NCBI RefSeq assembly: GCF_000304475.1
Contig: NC_018940.1
Coordinates: 868,001-932,000 of the forward strand
Length of the DNA stretch: 64,000 bases
Origin: Kazachstania africana CBS 2517
Lineage: Eukaryota; Ascomycota; Saccharomycetes; Saccharomycetales; Saccharomycetaceae
Direction of reading: 5' to 3'
Notes under the pieces: generated by a model
Told to the model about the DNA's origin: nothing
The model's database searches: none
The model's input: the letters and a program-made list of their open reading frames with translations, nothing else
Made by a program: the position numbers and the translations under genes
Shown: positions 9,044-18,743 of the stretch, in pieces
Layout: each line of letters opens with the position of its first letter
Numbering within the stretch: the first letter of the stretch is position 1

Positions 9044-9781
9044 TTATAATGCAGGAAATAGTCTAACAATGACGAAAGTTACTATGAGCCCTAAGACCAT
9101 GAAAATCATACTACATAGATAGAACCACAAGCTTAGTTTCTTCTTATCGTATTTTTGTAATCTTCCACTCATATCTTTAATACCATTTGAAGCCACGTGA
9201 ATGCCAATTTCGGCAGCATTCAGAATCTTTTCATCTTCTTCTAGTGCATTTTGAAAGGCCACTGCACCGTCTTTCAGGTTACTTACAAGTTTCACCATGT
9301 CATTCATTAGATCGCTCTGTATATTATCATGTTCTTGGAGTTGTTTGTCGATATTGTCATTGCCACCCGTTTCTGACCCTGCTGACTTTGTCAACAATCT
9401 TTTTCTTAATTCAGTTAAATCATCTTCTTCCACGCTTTCCTCCATAGAAGTTTCTGGTATATTCTCAATTTCTTCTGGTGGTGAGTCAAAATCCACACTA
9501 TATCGTCTCTTCTTCATCTGTTCCTGCAGCTGTCTATACTGTTCATTAGACGTCTGTAGGAAAATATGGCTCCGTTTACGCATTTCAAACTCTAAGGAGC
9601 GAAACATATCCCCATTTGCATCCAGTTCTGCTGATCCATTGTGAGATAGGGATTCTCTTATCGTATTCAACCTAATCTTGTCAATATTAACTGTCTGTTT
9701 CTTAGCTAAGAGATATGACAAGAAAGAATCATCGGCTGACTCAAAATCATCAACTATTTTGTCTTTCAACGTTTCTGCCAT
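9044..9781 (-). CDS. USE1: USE1, ER SNARE for Golgi-to-ER retrograde traffic
   Basis: 245 residues if started at the first in-frame ATG (9781). The frame stays open for about 20 more codons upstream but without an ATG, and a TGA closes it. A heptad-patterned SNARE segment covers about residues 140-210, followed by one C-terminal membrane anchor (LWFYLCSMIFMVLGLIVTF) with a very short lumenal tail, as expected of a tail-anchored protein. Family knowledge: it works with Sec20, Ufe1 and Sec22 in fusion of COPI vesicles with the ER. The ortholog YGL098W is next to SRM1 in S. cerevisiae. Assignment rests on synteny, length and architecture, since SNAREs diverge quickly. Confidence 0.88.
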   Translation of the reverse strand: MAETLKDKIVDDFESADDSFLSYLLAKKQTVNIDKIRLNTIRESLSHNGSAELDANGDMFRSLEFEMRKRSHIFLQTSNEQYRQLQEQMKKRRYSVDFDSPPEEIENIPETSMEESVEEDDLTELRKRLLTKSAGSETGGNDNIDKQLQEHDNIQSDLMNDMVKLVSNLKDGAVAFQNALEEDEKILNAAEIGIHVASNGIKDMSGRLQKYDKKKLSLWFYLCSMIFMVLGLIVTFVIVRLFPAL

Positions 9782-10378
9782 ACTAATTTCTACGTCTTTC
9801 AATGTTCTATTGAGGCCTGCACATATAATATCTGGCAAGTTTCACCAAGATGATCGTTTTTTCTTGTAATTTAACTAGACGCGAAGAGTGACTGTAAACC
9901 GCAATTTGACAGTGAAGACATATAACTATTCACAGGCCACAACCAGTAAACATATGTTAGTAATGGTCCGCAATGTGGATATCGAAGGTTTAGTCTATAT
10001 GTACGATATCATTCTTCCTAGTATATAAGTGTAACTACATGTCCATTCGGTTACAGCACTAACCTTGAAGGATTTCCTCCATCTAGAAATATCGTGAAGA
10101 TGAGTGCTGTAAGTCTATGAAGAGTAAAAGAAGGATCCAAATGTGTACTTGTAATATATTGCGTAAACCTAAATACCAGTCCCATATGCAAATTCTTGAG
10201 ATGTTTTAAAGGGCTGTTTATTTCTCTTGATCTATGGAAAATTTTTGATGTTTAAGTAATGAAGGAAATTTGAAAACGCCAAATTGCAATCTTTTGAAAA
10301 CCACAAAGGACACTTTTTTTAATTGCTTTAACCAACTAACCCGATCAAGTTCACTGCTATAAACTAATAGAAAATACA
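9782..10378. other. Divergent promoter region USE1/ISW1
   Basis: 597 bp between two divergent starts. A short ATG followed by GTAAGT at about 10099 and a CAACTAAC plus TAATAG near 10332-10370 look like an intron, but joining them does not keep the ISW1 frame. Nothing else was recognised. Confidence 0.4.
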
Positions 10379-13300
10379 ATGACGACTCCTGAGTATTGGG
10401 ATCAGTTAAAACAGTTTAACCATGTGAAGGTACCATTAGAATCACGTAAATCCAAATTCTTAATCAATCATGGGGATTCCAAAAATATGGAGCAGTTGAA
10501 ATTAGATAATACTAGGAAAAGATTTGAAAATTTATTGTCATTGAGTAGTCTGTTCAGACATTTTATAGAAGGTAAAGCTGCCAAAGATTCAAAACTTAAG
10601 TCAATCTTAAACTCATTGGATAATCATCAGACAAAATCCAAGAAAAGAAAGACTGAAAGAGAAGAAGATGAAGAGCTTTTGCAAGATGAGGAAAATAGTG
10701 ACGATAATTTGCAAAACGTAGAATTCCAATTTAGAGAATCACCAGCATACGTTAATGGTAAATTGAGAAGTTATCAAGTTCAAGGTCTTAACTGGTTAGT
10801 TTCCCTACACAACGATGGTTTAGCTGGTATCCTTGCAGATGAGATGGGATTAGGTAAGACCTTACAGACTGTTGCTTTCCTAGGATATTTGAAATATATT
10901 GAGAATATTGATGGCCCTTTCTTGGTTATTGCTCCAAAGTCTACTCTAAATAACTGGCTAAGAGAAATCAATAGATGGACGCCAGAGGTTGATGCCTTTG
11001 TCTTACAGGGTGATAAAGAAGAGAGACAAGAAATGATAAAAACTAAGCTTTTACCTTGTGATTTCGATATCGTTATTGCCTCCTATGAAATCATTATCAG
11101 AGAAAAATCAGCATTTAAGAAATTTAATTGGGAGTACATAGTGATTGATGAAGCTCATAGAATCAAGAATGAAGAGTCGATGTTGTCACAAGTCTTAAGA
11201 GAGTTCACCTCAAAAAACAGACTGTTAATTACCGGTACACCTTTACAAAACAATTTACATGAATTGTGGGCGTTGCTTAACTTTCTTTTACCTGATATCT
11301 TCTCCAATTCTCAAGATTTTGACGAGTGGTTTTCTTCTGAGGGAAGTAATAATGAAGAAAATCAAGAGCTTATCGTGAAACAGTTACATACAATTTTACA
11401 ACCCTTCCTGTTGCGTAGAATCAAGAGTGATGTCGAAACATCATTATTACCGAAGAAAGAGTTGAATTTATATGTGGGTATGTCATCCATGCAAAAGAAA
11501 TGGTACAGGCAAATTCTGGAAAAGGATATCGACGCTGTCAATGGCTCTAATGGTAATAAAGAATCGAAGACAAGGTTACTAAATATTGTCATGCAATTAA
11601 GAAAGTGTTGTAACCATCCTTATCTTTTTGATGGGGCAGAACCAGGACCACCTTATACTACTGACGAACATTTAGTTTATAATTCGGCAAAATTGAAGGT
11701 CCTTGATAAGTTGTTAACCAAGATGAAAATGGAAGGCTCAAGGGTATTAATTTTCAGTCAAATGTCAAGATTGTTAGATATTCTTGAAGATTATTGTTTT
11801 TTCAGAGGATATCAATATTGCAGAATTGATGGTTCTACAGATCATGAAGATAGAATTAGATCAATTGATGAATATAATGCCCCAGATTCAGAAAAGTTTT
11901 TATTCCTCTTAACTACACGTGCAGGTGGTCTAGGCATTAACCTAACATCTGCTGATGTGGTAGTGCTTTATGATTCTGACTGGAATCCACAAGCAGACCT
12001 TCAAGCAATGGATAGAGCACATCGTATTGGACAGAAGAAACAAGTTAAAGTTTTCAGGTTCGTTACAGACAATTCTGTTGAAGAAAAAATTCTAGAAAGA
12101 GCCACTCAAAAATTGAAACTTGATCAATTGGTCATCCAACAGAACAGAACATCCTCTAAAAAAGAGTCAAAAACTGACAATAAGGACGCCTTATTGTCGA
12201 TGATTCAGCACGGTGCTGCAGATGTTTTTGAAAACAATGATAGCGCAACATCAAGTACCTTAGGGACTCCTCAACCGAATGGTGCTGACGCTACAAGTCC
12301 TATGTCTCAAAAGGATACAGATCCCGATGTTGATTTGGATTCACTTTTAGCAAAATCAGAGGACAAGACAAAGTCATTAAATGCGAAATATTCCTCTCTA
12401 GGTCTTGATGACTTACAAAAGTTTAATCAAGATTCTGCTTATGAATGGGATGGTAAAGATTTCAAGAAAGATGTTCATAAGGATATCATCAATCCTTTAA
12501 TGCTAAATACGACGATGAGAAAGCGTGAGCGTAAGGAAAATTATTCCATTGACAATTATTATAAGGATGTTTTAAATACCAAAAAGGCACCTACGCCTGC
12601 ACAACCCAGAATGCCAAAGCCTAGGTCATTTGCTTCTCATCAATTACAACGTCCAGAATTGAAGGATCTGTACGAAAAGGAGCGCTATTGGATTGCGAAG
12701 AAGACTAACTACCAGCCATCATTGGAAGATGTCAAGACAACATATGGCGATAATTTGACTGATGAAGAGAAACAAACAAAACTGGATTTCATGCAAAAAT
12801 CCGTTGAAACTGCAGAGCCTTTAACTGAGGAAGAAGAGAAACAAAGACGTGAATGGGAGAGCGAAGGATTTTCAAATTGGAACAAGCTTGAATTCAGAAA
12901 GTTTATAGCACTATCTGGTAAATATGGTAGAAACTCTATTCGTGCTATAGCAATGGAGATGGCGCCTGGTAAGACTTTAGAGGAAGTACGCGATTATGCT
13001 ACAGCTTTTTGGGAGAATTATGGGCGCATTGAAGATCATGAAAGGTACATTAAATTGATAGAAGCAGATGAGGAAAAAATCAGAAAGGTCAAATTTCAAC
13101 AGGATATTTTACGTCGTAAAGTATCTGAGTATAGCAATCCATTTTTTGATTTGAAACTAAAATTCCCTCCTTCAAGCAGCAACAAGAGAATATTTTCTGA
13201 GGAAGAAGATAGATTTTTACTGATTACGTTGGCAAAATACGGGTTAGAAAGAAATGATATATACGAGGTGATTAGAGATGAGATCAGAGATTGTCCGTTG

Positions 13301-13636
13301 TTTGAATTAGATTTCTTTTTTCAAAGTAGAAATCCTGTAGAAATTGGCAGAAGAATTTATACCTTATTACAGTGTTTGGAAAAGGAATTTACCGCCGATT
13401 CTGCAGCGAGTAAGAATAAGATTAAACAGGAGAGCTCGTCAGAAACTAAAGAAGATACTACTAGTTATAAGGAAGCCTCTACTAGTTACAAGGAAGCCTC
13501 TACTGGGCTCAAGGAAGAATCAGTGAGTGGCTTTCAGGAAAAAGATGTGTCGGAACCAGTTTCAAGTAATAAGAGATCTAACGAAGCCATCGAAAGCGTG
13601 GTAGAATCTGGCGAAAAGAAGATCAAAAAAGAATAG
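10379..13636 (+). CDS. ISW1: ISW1, ATPase of the ISWI chromatin-remodelling complexes Isw1a/Isw1b
   Basis: 1,085 residues. The SNF2 ATPase starts near residue 125, with Walker A GLGKT at 157-161, DEAH at 258-261, the GTPLQNN motif and a helicase C lobe containing DRAHRIGQ. HAND, SANT and SLIDE domains follow between about 700 and 1,000 (for example WNKLEFRKFI and YSIDNYY). The wording of the ATPase lobe (ILQGDKEER, SYEIIIREKS) fits ISW1 better than ISW2. Family knowledge: it slides and spaces nucleosomes. In S. cerevisiae the gene is YBR245C on the sister segment, not beside USE1 and SEH1. The C-terminal tail carries a 7-residue tandem repeat (13460-13501) and ends in a Lys-rich, NLS-like stretch. 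Confidence 0.94.
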   Translation: MTTPEYWDQLKQFNHVKVPLESRKSKFLINHGDSKNMEQLKLDNTRKRFENLLSLSSLFRHFIEGKAAKDSKLKSILNSLDNHQTKSKKRKTEREEDEELLQDEENSDDNLQNVEFQFRESPAYVNGKLRSYQVQGLNWLVSLHNDGLAGILADEMGLGKTLQTVAFLGYLKYIENIDGPFLVIAPKSTLNNWLREINRWTPEVDAFVLQGDKEERQEMIKTKLLPCDFDIVIASYEIIIREKSAFKKFNWEYIVIDEAHRIKNEESMLSQVLREFTSKNRLLITGTPLQNNLHELWALLNFLLPDIFSNSQDFDEWFSSEGSNNEENQELIVKQLHTILQPFLLRRIKSDVETSLLPKKELNLYVGMSSMQKKWYRQILEKDIDAVNGSNGNKESKTRLLNIVMQLRKCCNHPYLFDGAEPGPPYTTDEHLVYNSAKLKVLDKLLTKMKMEGSRVLIFSQMSRLLDILEDYCFFRGYQYCRIDGSTDHEDRIRSIDEYNAPDSEKFLFLLTTRAGGLGINLTSADVVVLYDSDWNPQADLQAMDRAHRIGQKKQVKVFRFVTDNSVEEKILERATQKLKLDQLVIQQNRTSSKKESKTDNKDALLSMIQHGAADVFENNDSATSSTLGTPQPNGADATSPMSQKDTDPDVDLDSLLAKSEDKTKSLNAKYSSLGLDDLQKFNQDSAYEWDGKDFKKDVHKDIINPLMLNTTMRKRERKENYSIDNYYKDVLNTKKAPTPAQPRMPKPRSFASHQLQRPELKDLYEKERYWIAKKTNYQPSLEDVKTTYGDNLTDEEKQTKLDFMQKSVETAEPLTEEEEKQRREWESEGFSNWNKLEFRKFIALSGKYGRNSIRAIAMEMAPGKTLEEVRDYATAFWENYGRIEDHERYIKLIEADEEKIRKVKFQQDILRRKVSEYSNPFFDLKLKFPPSSSNKRIFSEEEDRFLLITLAKYGLERNDIYEVIRDEIRDCPLFELDFFFQSRNPVEIGRRIYTLLQCLEKEFTADSAASKNKIKQESSSETKEDTTSYKEASTSYKEASTGLKEESVSGFQEKDVSEPVSSNKRSNEAIESVVESGEKKIKKE
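13460..13520 (+). repeat. In-frame 21-bp tandem repeat in the ISW1 tail
   Basis: Two near-identical copies of a 7-codon unit, TSYKEAS (13460-13480 and 13481-13501), are followed by a diverged third copy (TGLKEES). The unit length is a multiple of three, so copy number can change without breaking the frame. Confidence 0.85.
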
Positions 13637-13700
13637 ACTATTAAATTCAATCTGTAAATTTCATGATATATACTGTATAGATATAGGTTATAAAATCCTA

Positions 13701-14768
13701 CTATTGTTGTGCACTAATTACAGACATACATTTGAATTCATTGGAGTAAGTTGACTTCCAGAGACGTACTTTACCGTCATCACCCGTACTACTTAAAATG
13801 GTACCCGTTAAGTTCCACGAGACAGACCAAACTTCGCTTTGGTGGTCATCATGCTCGCTCAGCAATTCAACTTCTAGGATAGATTGCAGAGCATTTTTAT
13901 CAATATCATTTTCATTAAGATTCGTGTTATTATAGTTGTTATTATTATTATTATTATTATCCTGCTGATCTGGGTTATTTAACTCATCATTTGAAACCGA
14001 AGATGACGTTTGATTGTCCTTTAGTTTTTCAGTTATTTTGTATATACGAATTTTACCATCTTTACAACCTGTGGCAATCAATTGATACCATCTACCAATT
14101 GAAGGTGCCCAACTGATACTTCTAATCAATCCCTTATGACCAGGTAATCTTGCAGCTACATGGAATTTATTATCTTTACCCTTTTGATAGATCAAAGCCT
14201 GTTCCAGGACACACACAGCAATTTTTTGAGTAGAAAATCTTGATGGACACCACGATAAACTAAAATCTGACTGTAAATGGTTAGCTGGTGGCGATGGCAA
14301 TACTTTGATTTCACTAGTTAAGGTCCATGATCTTAAATCTGATGGTTCTAATGCATCATACATTCTCAATACCCCATCATTACCTATACAAGCTAACTTT
14401 AAGCCCATATGAGCCGGAGCAAATTTGACAGAGTATAAAGAACCGTTGGAATCATTTAAAGTGCATAATTTATTCCAACGACGACCGGAACACTCATCCT
14501 GATCTAAATTTTCTTCCCACAATTTTACTGTCTTATCATATGAAGCAGATGCAATGATTCTACCATATTCTGGTGCTGCCCAGTCGATGGAGACAATGCT
14601 GCTATCGTGAGCCTTCCATGAATCGTTCAATTCCCACTGACTAGTTTCTTTATTCAGTTTAAATACTTTGATATGCTGATCTGAAGAGCAGGTAGCTACA
14701 TGTCTACCATAAAAATCATAAGCAACATCATGAATTAGATCTTCATGGCCCGTATCGAATGGTCTCAT
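13701..14768 (-). CDS. SEH1: SEH1, WD-repeat nucleoporin shared by the Nup84 complex and SEACAT
   Basis: 355 residues forming a WD40 propeller. Typical blades include HVATCSSDQHIKVF, IIASASYDKTVKLW and ILSSTGDDGKVRLW. A low-complexity insertion with a run of eight asparagines and further Asn/Asp lies between the last two blades (about residues 265-285). It is coded by near-pure AAT repeats and is probably a variable surface loop. Family knowledge: Seh1 completes its propeller with a blade from Nup85 or Sea4, acting in nuclear pores and in TORC1 regulation at the vacuole. The ortholog is YGL100W, about 349 residues. It is convergent with ISW1, with only 64 bp between stops. Confidence 0.96.
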   Translation of the reverse strand: MRPFDTGHEDLIHDVAYDFYGRHVATCSSDQHIKVFKLNKETSQWELNDSWKAHDSSIVSIDWAAPEYGRIIASASYDKTVKLWEENLDQDECSGRRWNKLCTLNDSNGSLYSVKFAPAHMGLKLACIGNDGVLRMYDALEPSDLRSWTLTSEIKVLPSPPANHLQSDFSLSWCPSRFSTQKIAVCVLEQALIYQKGKDNKFHVAARLPGHKGLIRSISWAPSIGRWYQLIATGCKDGKIRIYKITEKLKDNQTSSSVSNDELNNPDQQDNNNNNNNNYNNTNLNENDIDKNALQSILEVELLSEHDDHQSEVWSVSWNLTGTILSSTGDDGKVRLWKSTYSNEFKCMSVISAQQ

Positions 14769-14891
14769 GCTGTATCTATATTATTATACAATCTTTTCTA
14801 TTTAAGTTTTCTCTATATATTAAAAGTAAACTATAGATGTTTTTTTTCCTCTTAATATTGGAAAAAACGAATTTACAGAAAAAAAATATCA

Positions 14892-15524
14892 TTAAATATT
14901 GAAATATTTACTTCTTTCATTGAGTAGCTGTGCCGTCCACTGAATCACTTCTTGGTTCTTGATGACTGGTACGCAATCATAGAAGGAGTCCATTTGCTTG
15001 TTATGTGATTTTTCATACTCAAAACACTGCACCAACATTTCGAATTTATCGAGATCTCTTACAAGGGAACCCTCTAATGATCTTTCATCTTCGTAATCTA
15101 ACCAGCAGTCGAGGATTTCCTGTGCCGCAGTAGTATTGTATGGTTTTATAAGTCCGTTGCATATATATTTTATAGTGCTCAGTTCTCTATAATGCTTTTC
15201 TTCTTTATCGATCTTGACATCAAAAGGCGTTATATCACCTACAATTGATTCTGCGATGTCATGGACTAACGAGATCTTAACACACTTATCTGTATTGACG
15301 TTTGGGGTCTTGAGGATGGCAGACATGATACCCATTCTATACATGTGATCTGAGATGGACTCAGGATTCGATATATTGTTGTTTAGCCAACCGGTTCTCT
15401 TTTGCAATTTCAAACTTTGCACTAAATTGAAGAATGCAAGCACGTAATTTGGAGATAGTTTAGAGAGGCTCTCTTTGATATGGAGTGGGATATGATCTTC
15501 TGGGTTCCACAAGTTGTCCGTCAT
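14892..15524 (-). CDS. HD-domain 5'-deoxynucleotidase, YGL101W/YBR242W (HDDC2) family
   Basis: 210 residues. The HD phosphohydrolase motif is complete: first His in ISDHMYRMG (His60), His88-Asp89 in SLVHDIAESIVGDITP, and the distal Asp in VRDLDKFEML. Family knowledge: HDDC2/YfbR-type enzymes remove the phosphate from deoxynucleoside 5'-monophosphates using a divalent metal. S. cerevisiae has two ohnologs, YGL101W and YBR242W (about 215 and 238 residues). Here it lies between SEH1 and MLC1, which matches YGL101W. SEH1 follows on the same strand 123 bp downstream. Confidence 0.88.
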   Translation of the reverse strand: MTDNLWNPEDHIPLHIKESLSKLSPNYVLAFFNLVQSLKLQKRTGWLNNNISNPESISDHMYRMGIMSAILKTPNVNTDKCVKISLVHDIAESIVGDITPFDVKIDKEEKHYRELSTIKYICNGLIKPYNTTAAQEILDCWLDYEDERSLEGSLVRDLDKFEMLVQCFEYEKSHNKQMDSFYDCVPVIKNQEVIQWTAQLLNERSKYFNI

Positions 15525-15710
15525 TGTCTAGTAGTTTCTGCTGAGAATGGGATCCAGTAAGAGTAGTAGTAGAATACATTAAATGATTTTTTTTTGCCTT
15601 GGCTTCTTAAATTTGATAGTCCCGTTTACTTATTATAGTGATGTTATATATATATATGAGTTTCGATGTTGATATAAAAAACTATCAATCTGTATATAAC
15701 ATATACTTAT

Positions 15711-16148
15711 TTATTGTCTTAGGATATCATCAATGAATTTTTTGTAATCTATGCCACCGTCACTGTCCACTTCGACACCTTTCAAGAGTTCGTCGACTTC
15801 TTCATCGCTCAACTTTTCACCTAAACCAGTAAGCATATACCTTAAATCCCCAACGGTGACTTTACCAGTATTCTCTTTATCGAAAATTTGGAAGGCTTTT
15901 ATGAAATCATCAGATTTGTATTGTGTCGTGGCTTCTAACTCGTTGATGTTCAAAGAAACAATCTCATTGATCTCATCTAATGATAATTGATCACTGGAGT
16001 GACTGGCCAATATGTTCTTTACCTGTTCGTTTGTTGGATTGTAACCTATGGCTCTGAGATAATCTCCGAATTGTTCTTTGGAGATAGAACCTTGACCTTT
16101 CTTGTCAAATAACGTGAATATATCCTTGTTGTTCTTTACAATTGACAT
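15711..16148 (-). CDS. MLC1: MLC1, essential light chain of type II and V myosins
   Basis: 145 residues, calmodulin-like. EF-hand-derived segments are visible, for example IFTLFDKKGQGSISKEQFGDYLRAIG with the typical light-chain signature at the N-terminus, and DKENTGKVTVGDLRYML. Several calcium-binding positions are replaced, as expected of a myosin light chain that binds IQ motifs without calcium. Family knowledge: it binds Myo1, Myo2 and Iqg1 and is required for cytokinesis and secretory vesicle delivery. The ortholog YGL106W is 149 residues. Five S. cerevisiae loci (YGL102-105) are missing between this gene and the YGL101W homolog. Confidence 0.95.
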   Translation of the reverse strand: MSIVKNNKDIFTLFDKKGQGSISKEQFGDYLRAIGYNPTNEQVKNILASHSSDQLSLDEINEIVSLNINELEATTQYKSDDFIKAFQIFDKENTGKVTVGDLRYMLTGLGEKLSDEEVDELLKGVEVDSDGGIDYKKFIDDILRQ

Positions 16149-16324
16149 CGTTCTTCCTGCGTGAAATACTAGTAATACCGTGACTTGGGTTCCAGATCAA
16201 TGTCGATTTATTCTTGTCATGTCAATTTGTTTACATATCTGTTTTTTTTGCCAAGCGGGTTTCACAAATTGAATTTCTCGATAAAATCGCTTTCTAATTT
16301 TGCACCTCGTGTTACGTGATGATA

Positions 16325-16357
16325 GTGGCATTTACTGTGGCATTTACTGTGGCATTT
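16325..16357. repeat. 12-bp tandem repeat GTGGCATTTACT
   Basis: Two full copies and a third partial copy (9 of 12 bases) lie about 180-210 bp upstream of MLC1. The copies are identical, suggesting recent expansion. It may be a multiplied factor site. Confidence 0.8.
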
Positions 16358-16576
16358 CATCTTTCTATCTTCCAGTCAATGTCTTTTTAGCGACTCTTTT
16401 GACGCAGAAGAATTCATCACGACAAAGACGAGTGGAAAGTTTTCTGACAGTTTTTCTGCACATCTCACAGGTGTCACACAGCTCTAAACAGATCAGTAGT
16501 CTGCACCTTGCTGGTGATGGCTGGAAGTGCGTCGTCCCCATTCCTGATGGTATTTTGAAGTTGAAAATAAGTTCAG

Positions 16577-16584
16577 CCGGGTAA
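16577..16584 (-). promoter_or_regulatory. Reb1-type site upstream of RMD9
   Basis: CCGGGTAA, the reverse of the Reb1 consensus TTACCCGG, lies about 117 bp before the RMD9 ATG. Confidence 0.5.
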
Positions 16585-16700
16585 ACTCCTAATGTAAGTG
16601 GAACAGAGAGATTCTTATTATATTAAGACTTGCTTGTTTCAACATCACTTTGTAATGCTGGCAATTATGCTGAATAAGATAGATCCCCAACGGTTCAGTG

Positions 16701-18554
16701 ATGCTGGGAAGGTTGTATAAAGATAGTCATCTATTAAAGACGAGCTACCGTCTCTATTTTAGACCTATTCCAAATAATTCAACAAGGAATCCCCCTCTTT
16801 GGAAAAGATTTAATTCCACTGAATCAACCACCAGGGATTCGAAACCACAATCCAAAAATTCATCAGATTTAAAAAATTTACAAGCATTCATAGACAGCAG
16901 ACTCAATTTAAAGAAAAATTTCAAATTCGAAGACCCAATTGATTCATCCCATCCCAATTTCCATAAATTTAATGCTTTCGATGATATTGTCCATCAAACT
17001 TTATCTTCTTCAAAGATAAATAATTTCAATAGAAATGATCAACAGACAAATAGACTGATGAAGAGAAGTCCCTTGTTTTGGGATTCTGTAACAAAGGCAA
17101 TGGATCTATACAATGAACTCGCATTAGAACATGACAATAAATTATCTTCAAGTAGAGTATCAGCATTAATTAATTTATTACATAATGGTCTAAGGATAAA
17201 TAGAAATCAACTCATTAAATTGAACAAGAAGCCAGATTACGATTCAAAATCATTCAATTTTGAAATTTCTAATTTTCTTCAAGGTGCAATATTAAAAATT
17301 AGTAACGATTTAATCGCTGGAAATATTAATGGTATCAGTGAATATGGGTTAATGCATCTATTGACATCATTGAAAGAAATGGGATTAATAGATCGAGCAA
17401 TCGCCCTCTGGAAATTCGGTTTAGTTAATGAAAATTTGACGCAAATCTTCCTACAACCAAAATGCGTAGGTGTCATATTACCATTATTGTATGAAACAAA
17501 TACATATACATTCGAAGATTGTCAGAAACTTTACGAATTGAGTTCCAAGAATGTAGATTATTATCATCCAAATTTAATGTGTGGTATGATTTCCACATGT
17601 CTAATGGCTAATGAAAATGTGAAGGCACTAGACATTTACTCAAAATTATGTGAAATTGCCACAGAAAGACAATATAATTACCTATGTGATGCACACTTAT
17701 CATTTATTGGCTATTGTAAAGATTCTAAAATATCTGAAAAATTCTTAGATAAAGCCATGGCCAATGAAATGCCATATAGAGTAAATTTGAAAGTATCATT
17801 TGTGAATCTTTTCTTGCAAAATATGCCTCTAAATGATGAAAATGAATTTGATGAGTTGATCAGAGTTTGGAAAAAAATTATCAATTACTACCACGACATG
17901 AACGTTAATATTGGTGTATTATCCTCATTAAACAACACATTTTTTGAAATTTTTTTCAAATACTGTTTAAATGATAAGATAACAGGATTCAGTAAGTTAT
18001 CCAGTGTCATTGATAGCTACAATAAGACACTTTCCATTGATGAACCATTTTTAAATATAATTTTAACCAAGTCTCTAATTTGGTATGATGCAGATGTTAT
18101 TCAATTTATTCATAAAAATTATACTTTATTCAATATTCCAGAAACTATTATTACAAAGAGAATACTACTAAAATCAATGGCTGTCATTGAATGTCCAAAT
18201 ATAGAAACTGAAATATTGTCTAGATGGGGGGAACTGATTGCAAAATTAGATGAAATGGGTAATACATATTTGGCCAATGCAGATTGGGCCGCTTTGAGAG
18301 ATGCTACTCTGACATGGGCGCAAACTAACCAGGTTGAAAAGAAAGAAGATGCAATCAACAGAATTATTCTATATTTAAGGGTTGCCAAAACTTACAAACC
18401 TTACTGTCGTGACTCAAGACAATTTTTAAACATTACAGAGGGTTATGCTAGAAATTTCGAAAACATGCAAAAATACCTAGCCATGTTAGATACATTAGAG
18501 CCCATAGAAATACCCGAACTCCATTCTTTGAGGTCGGATGATCGCATTATCTAG
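16701..18554 (+). CDS. RMD9: RMD9, mitochondrial mRNA 3'-end binding and stability factor
   Basis: 617 residues from the ATG at 16701. The N-terminus is rich in Arg, Ser, Leu and Tyr without acidic residues (LYKDSHLLKTSYRLYFRP), a typical mitochondrial targeting peptide. The body is all-helical and PPR-like, with no catalytic motif. Family knowledge: Rmd9 binds a conserved dodecamer in the 3' UTR of mitochondrial mRNAs and protects them. S. cerevisiae has ohnologs RMD9 (YGL107C) and YBR238C. Position beside MLC1 and the YGL108C homolog supports RMD9. The gene keeps the orientation seen in S. cerevisiae relative to its neighbours. Confidence 0.9.
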   Translation: MLGRLYKDSHLLKTSYRLYFRPIPNNSTRNPPLWKRFNSTESTTRDSKPQSKNSSDLKNLQAFIDSRLNLKKNFKFEDPIDSSHPNFHKFNAFDDIVHQTLSSSKINNFNRNDQQTNRLMKRSPLFWDSVTKAMDLYNELALEHDNKLSSSRVSALINLLHNGLRINRNQLIKLNKKPDYDSKSFNFEISNFLQGAILKISNDLIAGNINGISEYGLMHLLTSLKEMGLIDRAIALWKFGLVNENLTQIFLQPKCVGVILPLLYETNTYTFEDCQKLYELSSKNVDYYHPNLMCGMISTCLMANENVKALDIYSKLCEIATERQYNYLCDAHLSFIGYCKDSKISEKFLDKAMANEMPYRVNLKVSFVNLFLQNMPLNDENEFDELIRVWKKIINYYHDMNVNIGVLSSLNNTFFEIFFKYCLNDKITGFSKLSSVIDSYNKTLSIDEPFLNIILTKSLIWYDADVIQFIHKNYTLFNIPETIITKRILLKSMAVIECPNIETEILSRWGELIAKLDEMGNTYLANADWAALRDATLTWAQTNQVEKKEDAINRIILYLRVAKTYKPYCRDSRQFLNITEGYARNFENMQKYLAMLDTLEPIEIPELHSLRSDDRII

Positions 18555-18625
18555 ACTAGACTCGAACTTACTTGTAAATATACTGTGTAAACTTAAATAA
18601 TATACTATTAGTTATTTGTTTCCTC

Positions 18626-18633
18626 CCGGGTAA
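18626..18633 (-). promoter_or_regulatory. Reb1-type site upstream of the YGL108C-like gene
   Basis: CCGGGTAA lies 111 bp before the start codon and 72 bp after the RMD9 stop, so it could also act as a Reb1 road-block terminator for RMD9 transcripts. Confidence 0.5.
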
Positions 18634-18743
18634 TACAAAAATGTAATAATTAATGAAGATCCAAAGATGAAAACCGGGACGCAGTAGATGCTCATAGTAA
18701 GAGTTGCTTGATTCTAGACCGCAACAATAAAAACAATTGAAAA

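Larger units (their letters stand above)
16149..16700. other. Divergent promoter region MLC1/RMD9
   Basis: 552 bp between divergent starts. It holds a 12-bp tandem repeat (16325-16357) and a Reb1-type site near RMD9. The 94-codon open frame across 16300-16584 contains no ATG and is not supported as a gene. Confidence 0.45.

Noticed and set aside
10099..10370. Possible 5' intron and mini-exon for ISW1 (ATGAGTGCT then GTAAGT, CAACTAAC, TAATAG)
   Set aside because: Joining these sites puts the downstream ISW1 ATG out of frame and meets a stop at once; the donor and branch point are also not consensus.
16300..16584. 94-codon open frame between MLC1 and RMD9
   Set aside because: It contains no ATG at all and runs through a 12-bp tandem repeat; most likely non-coding.
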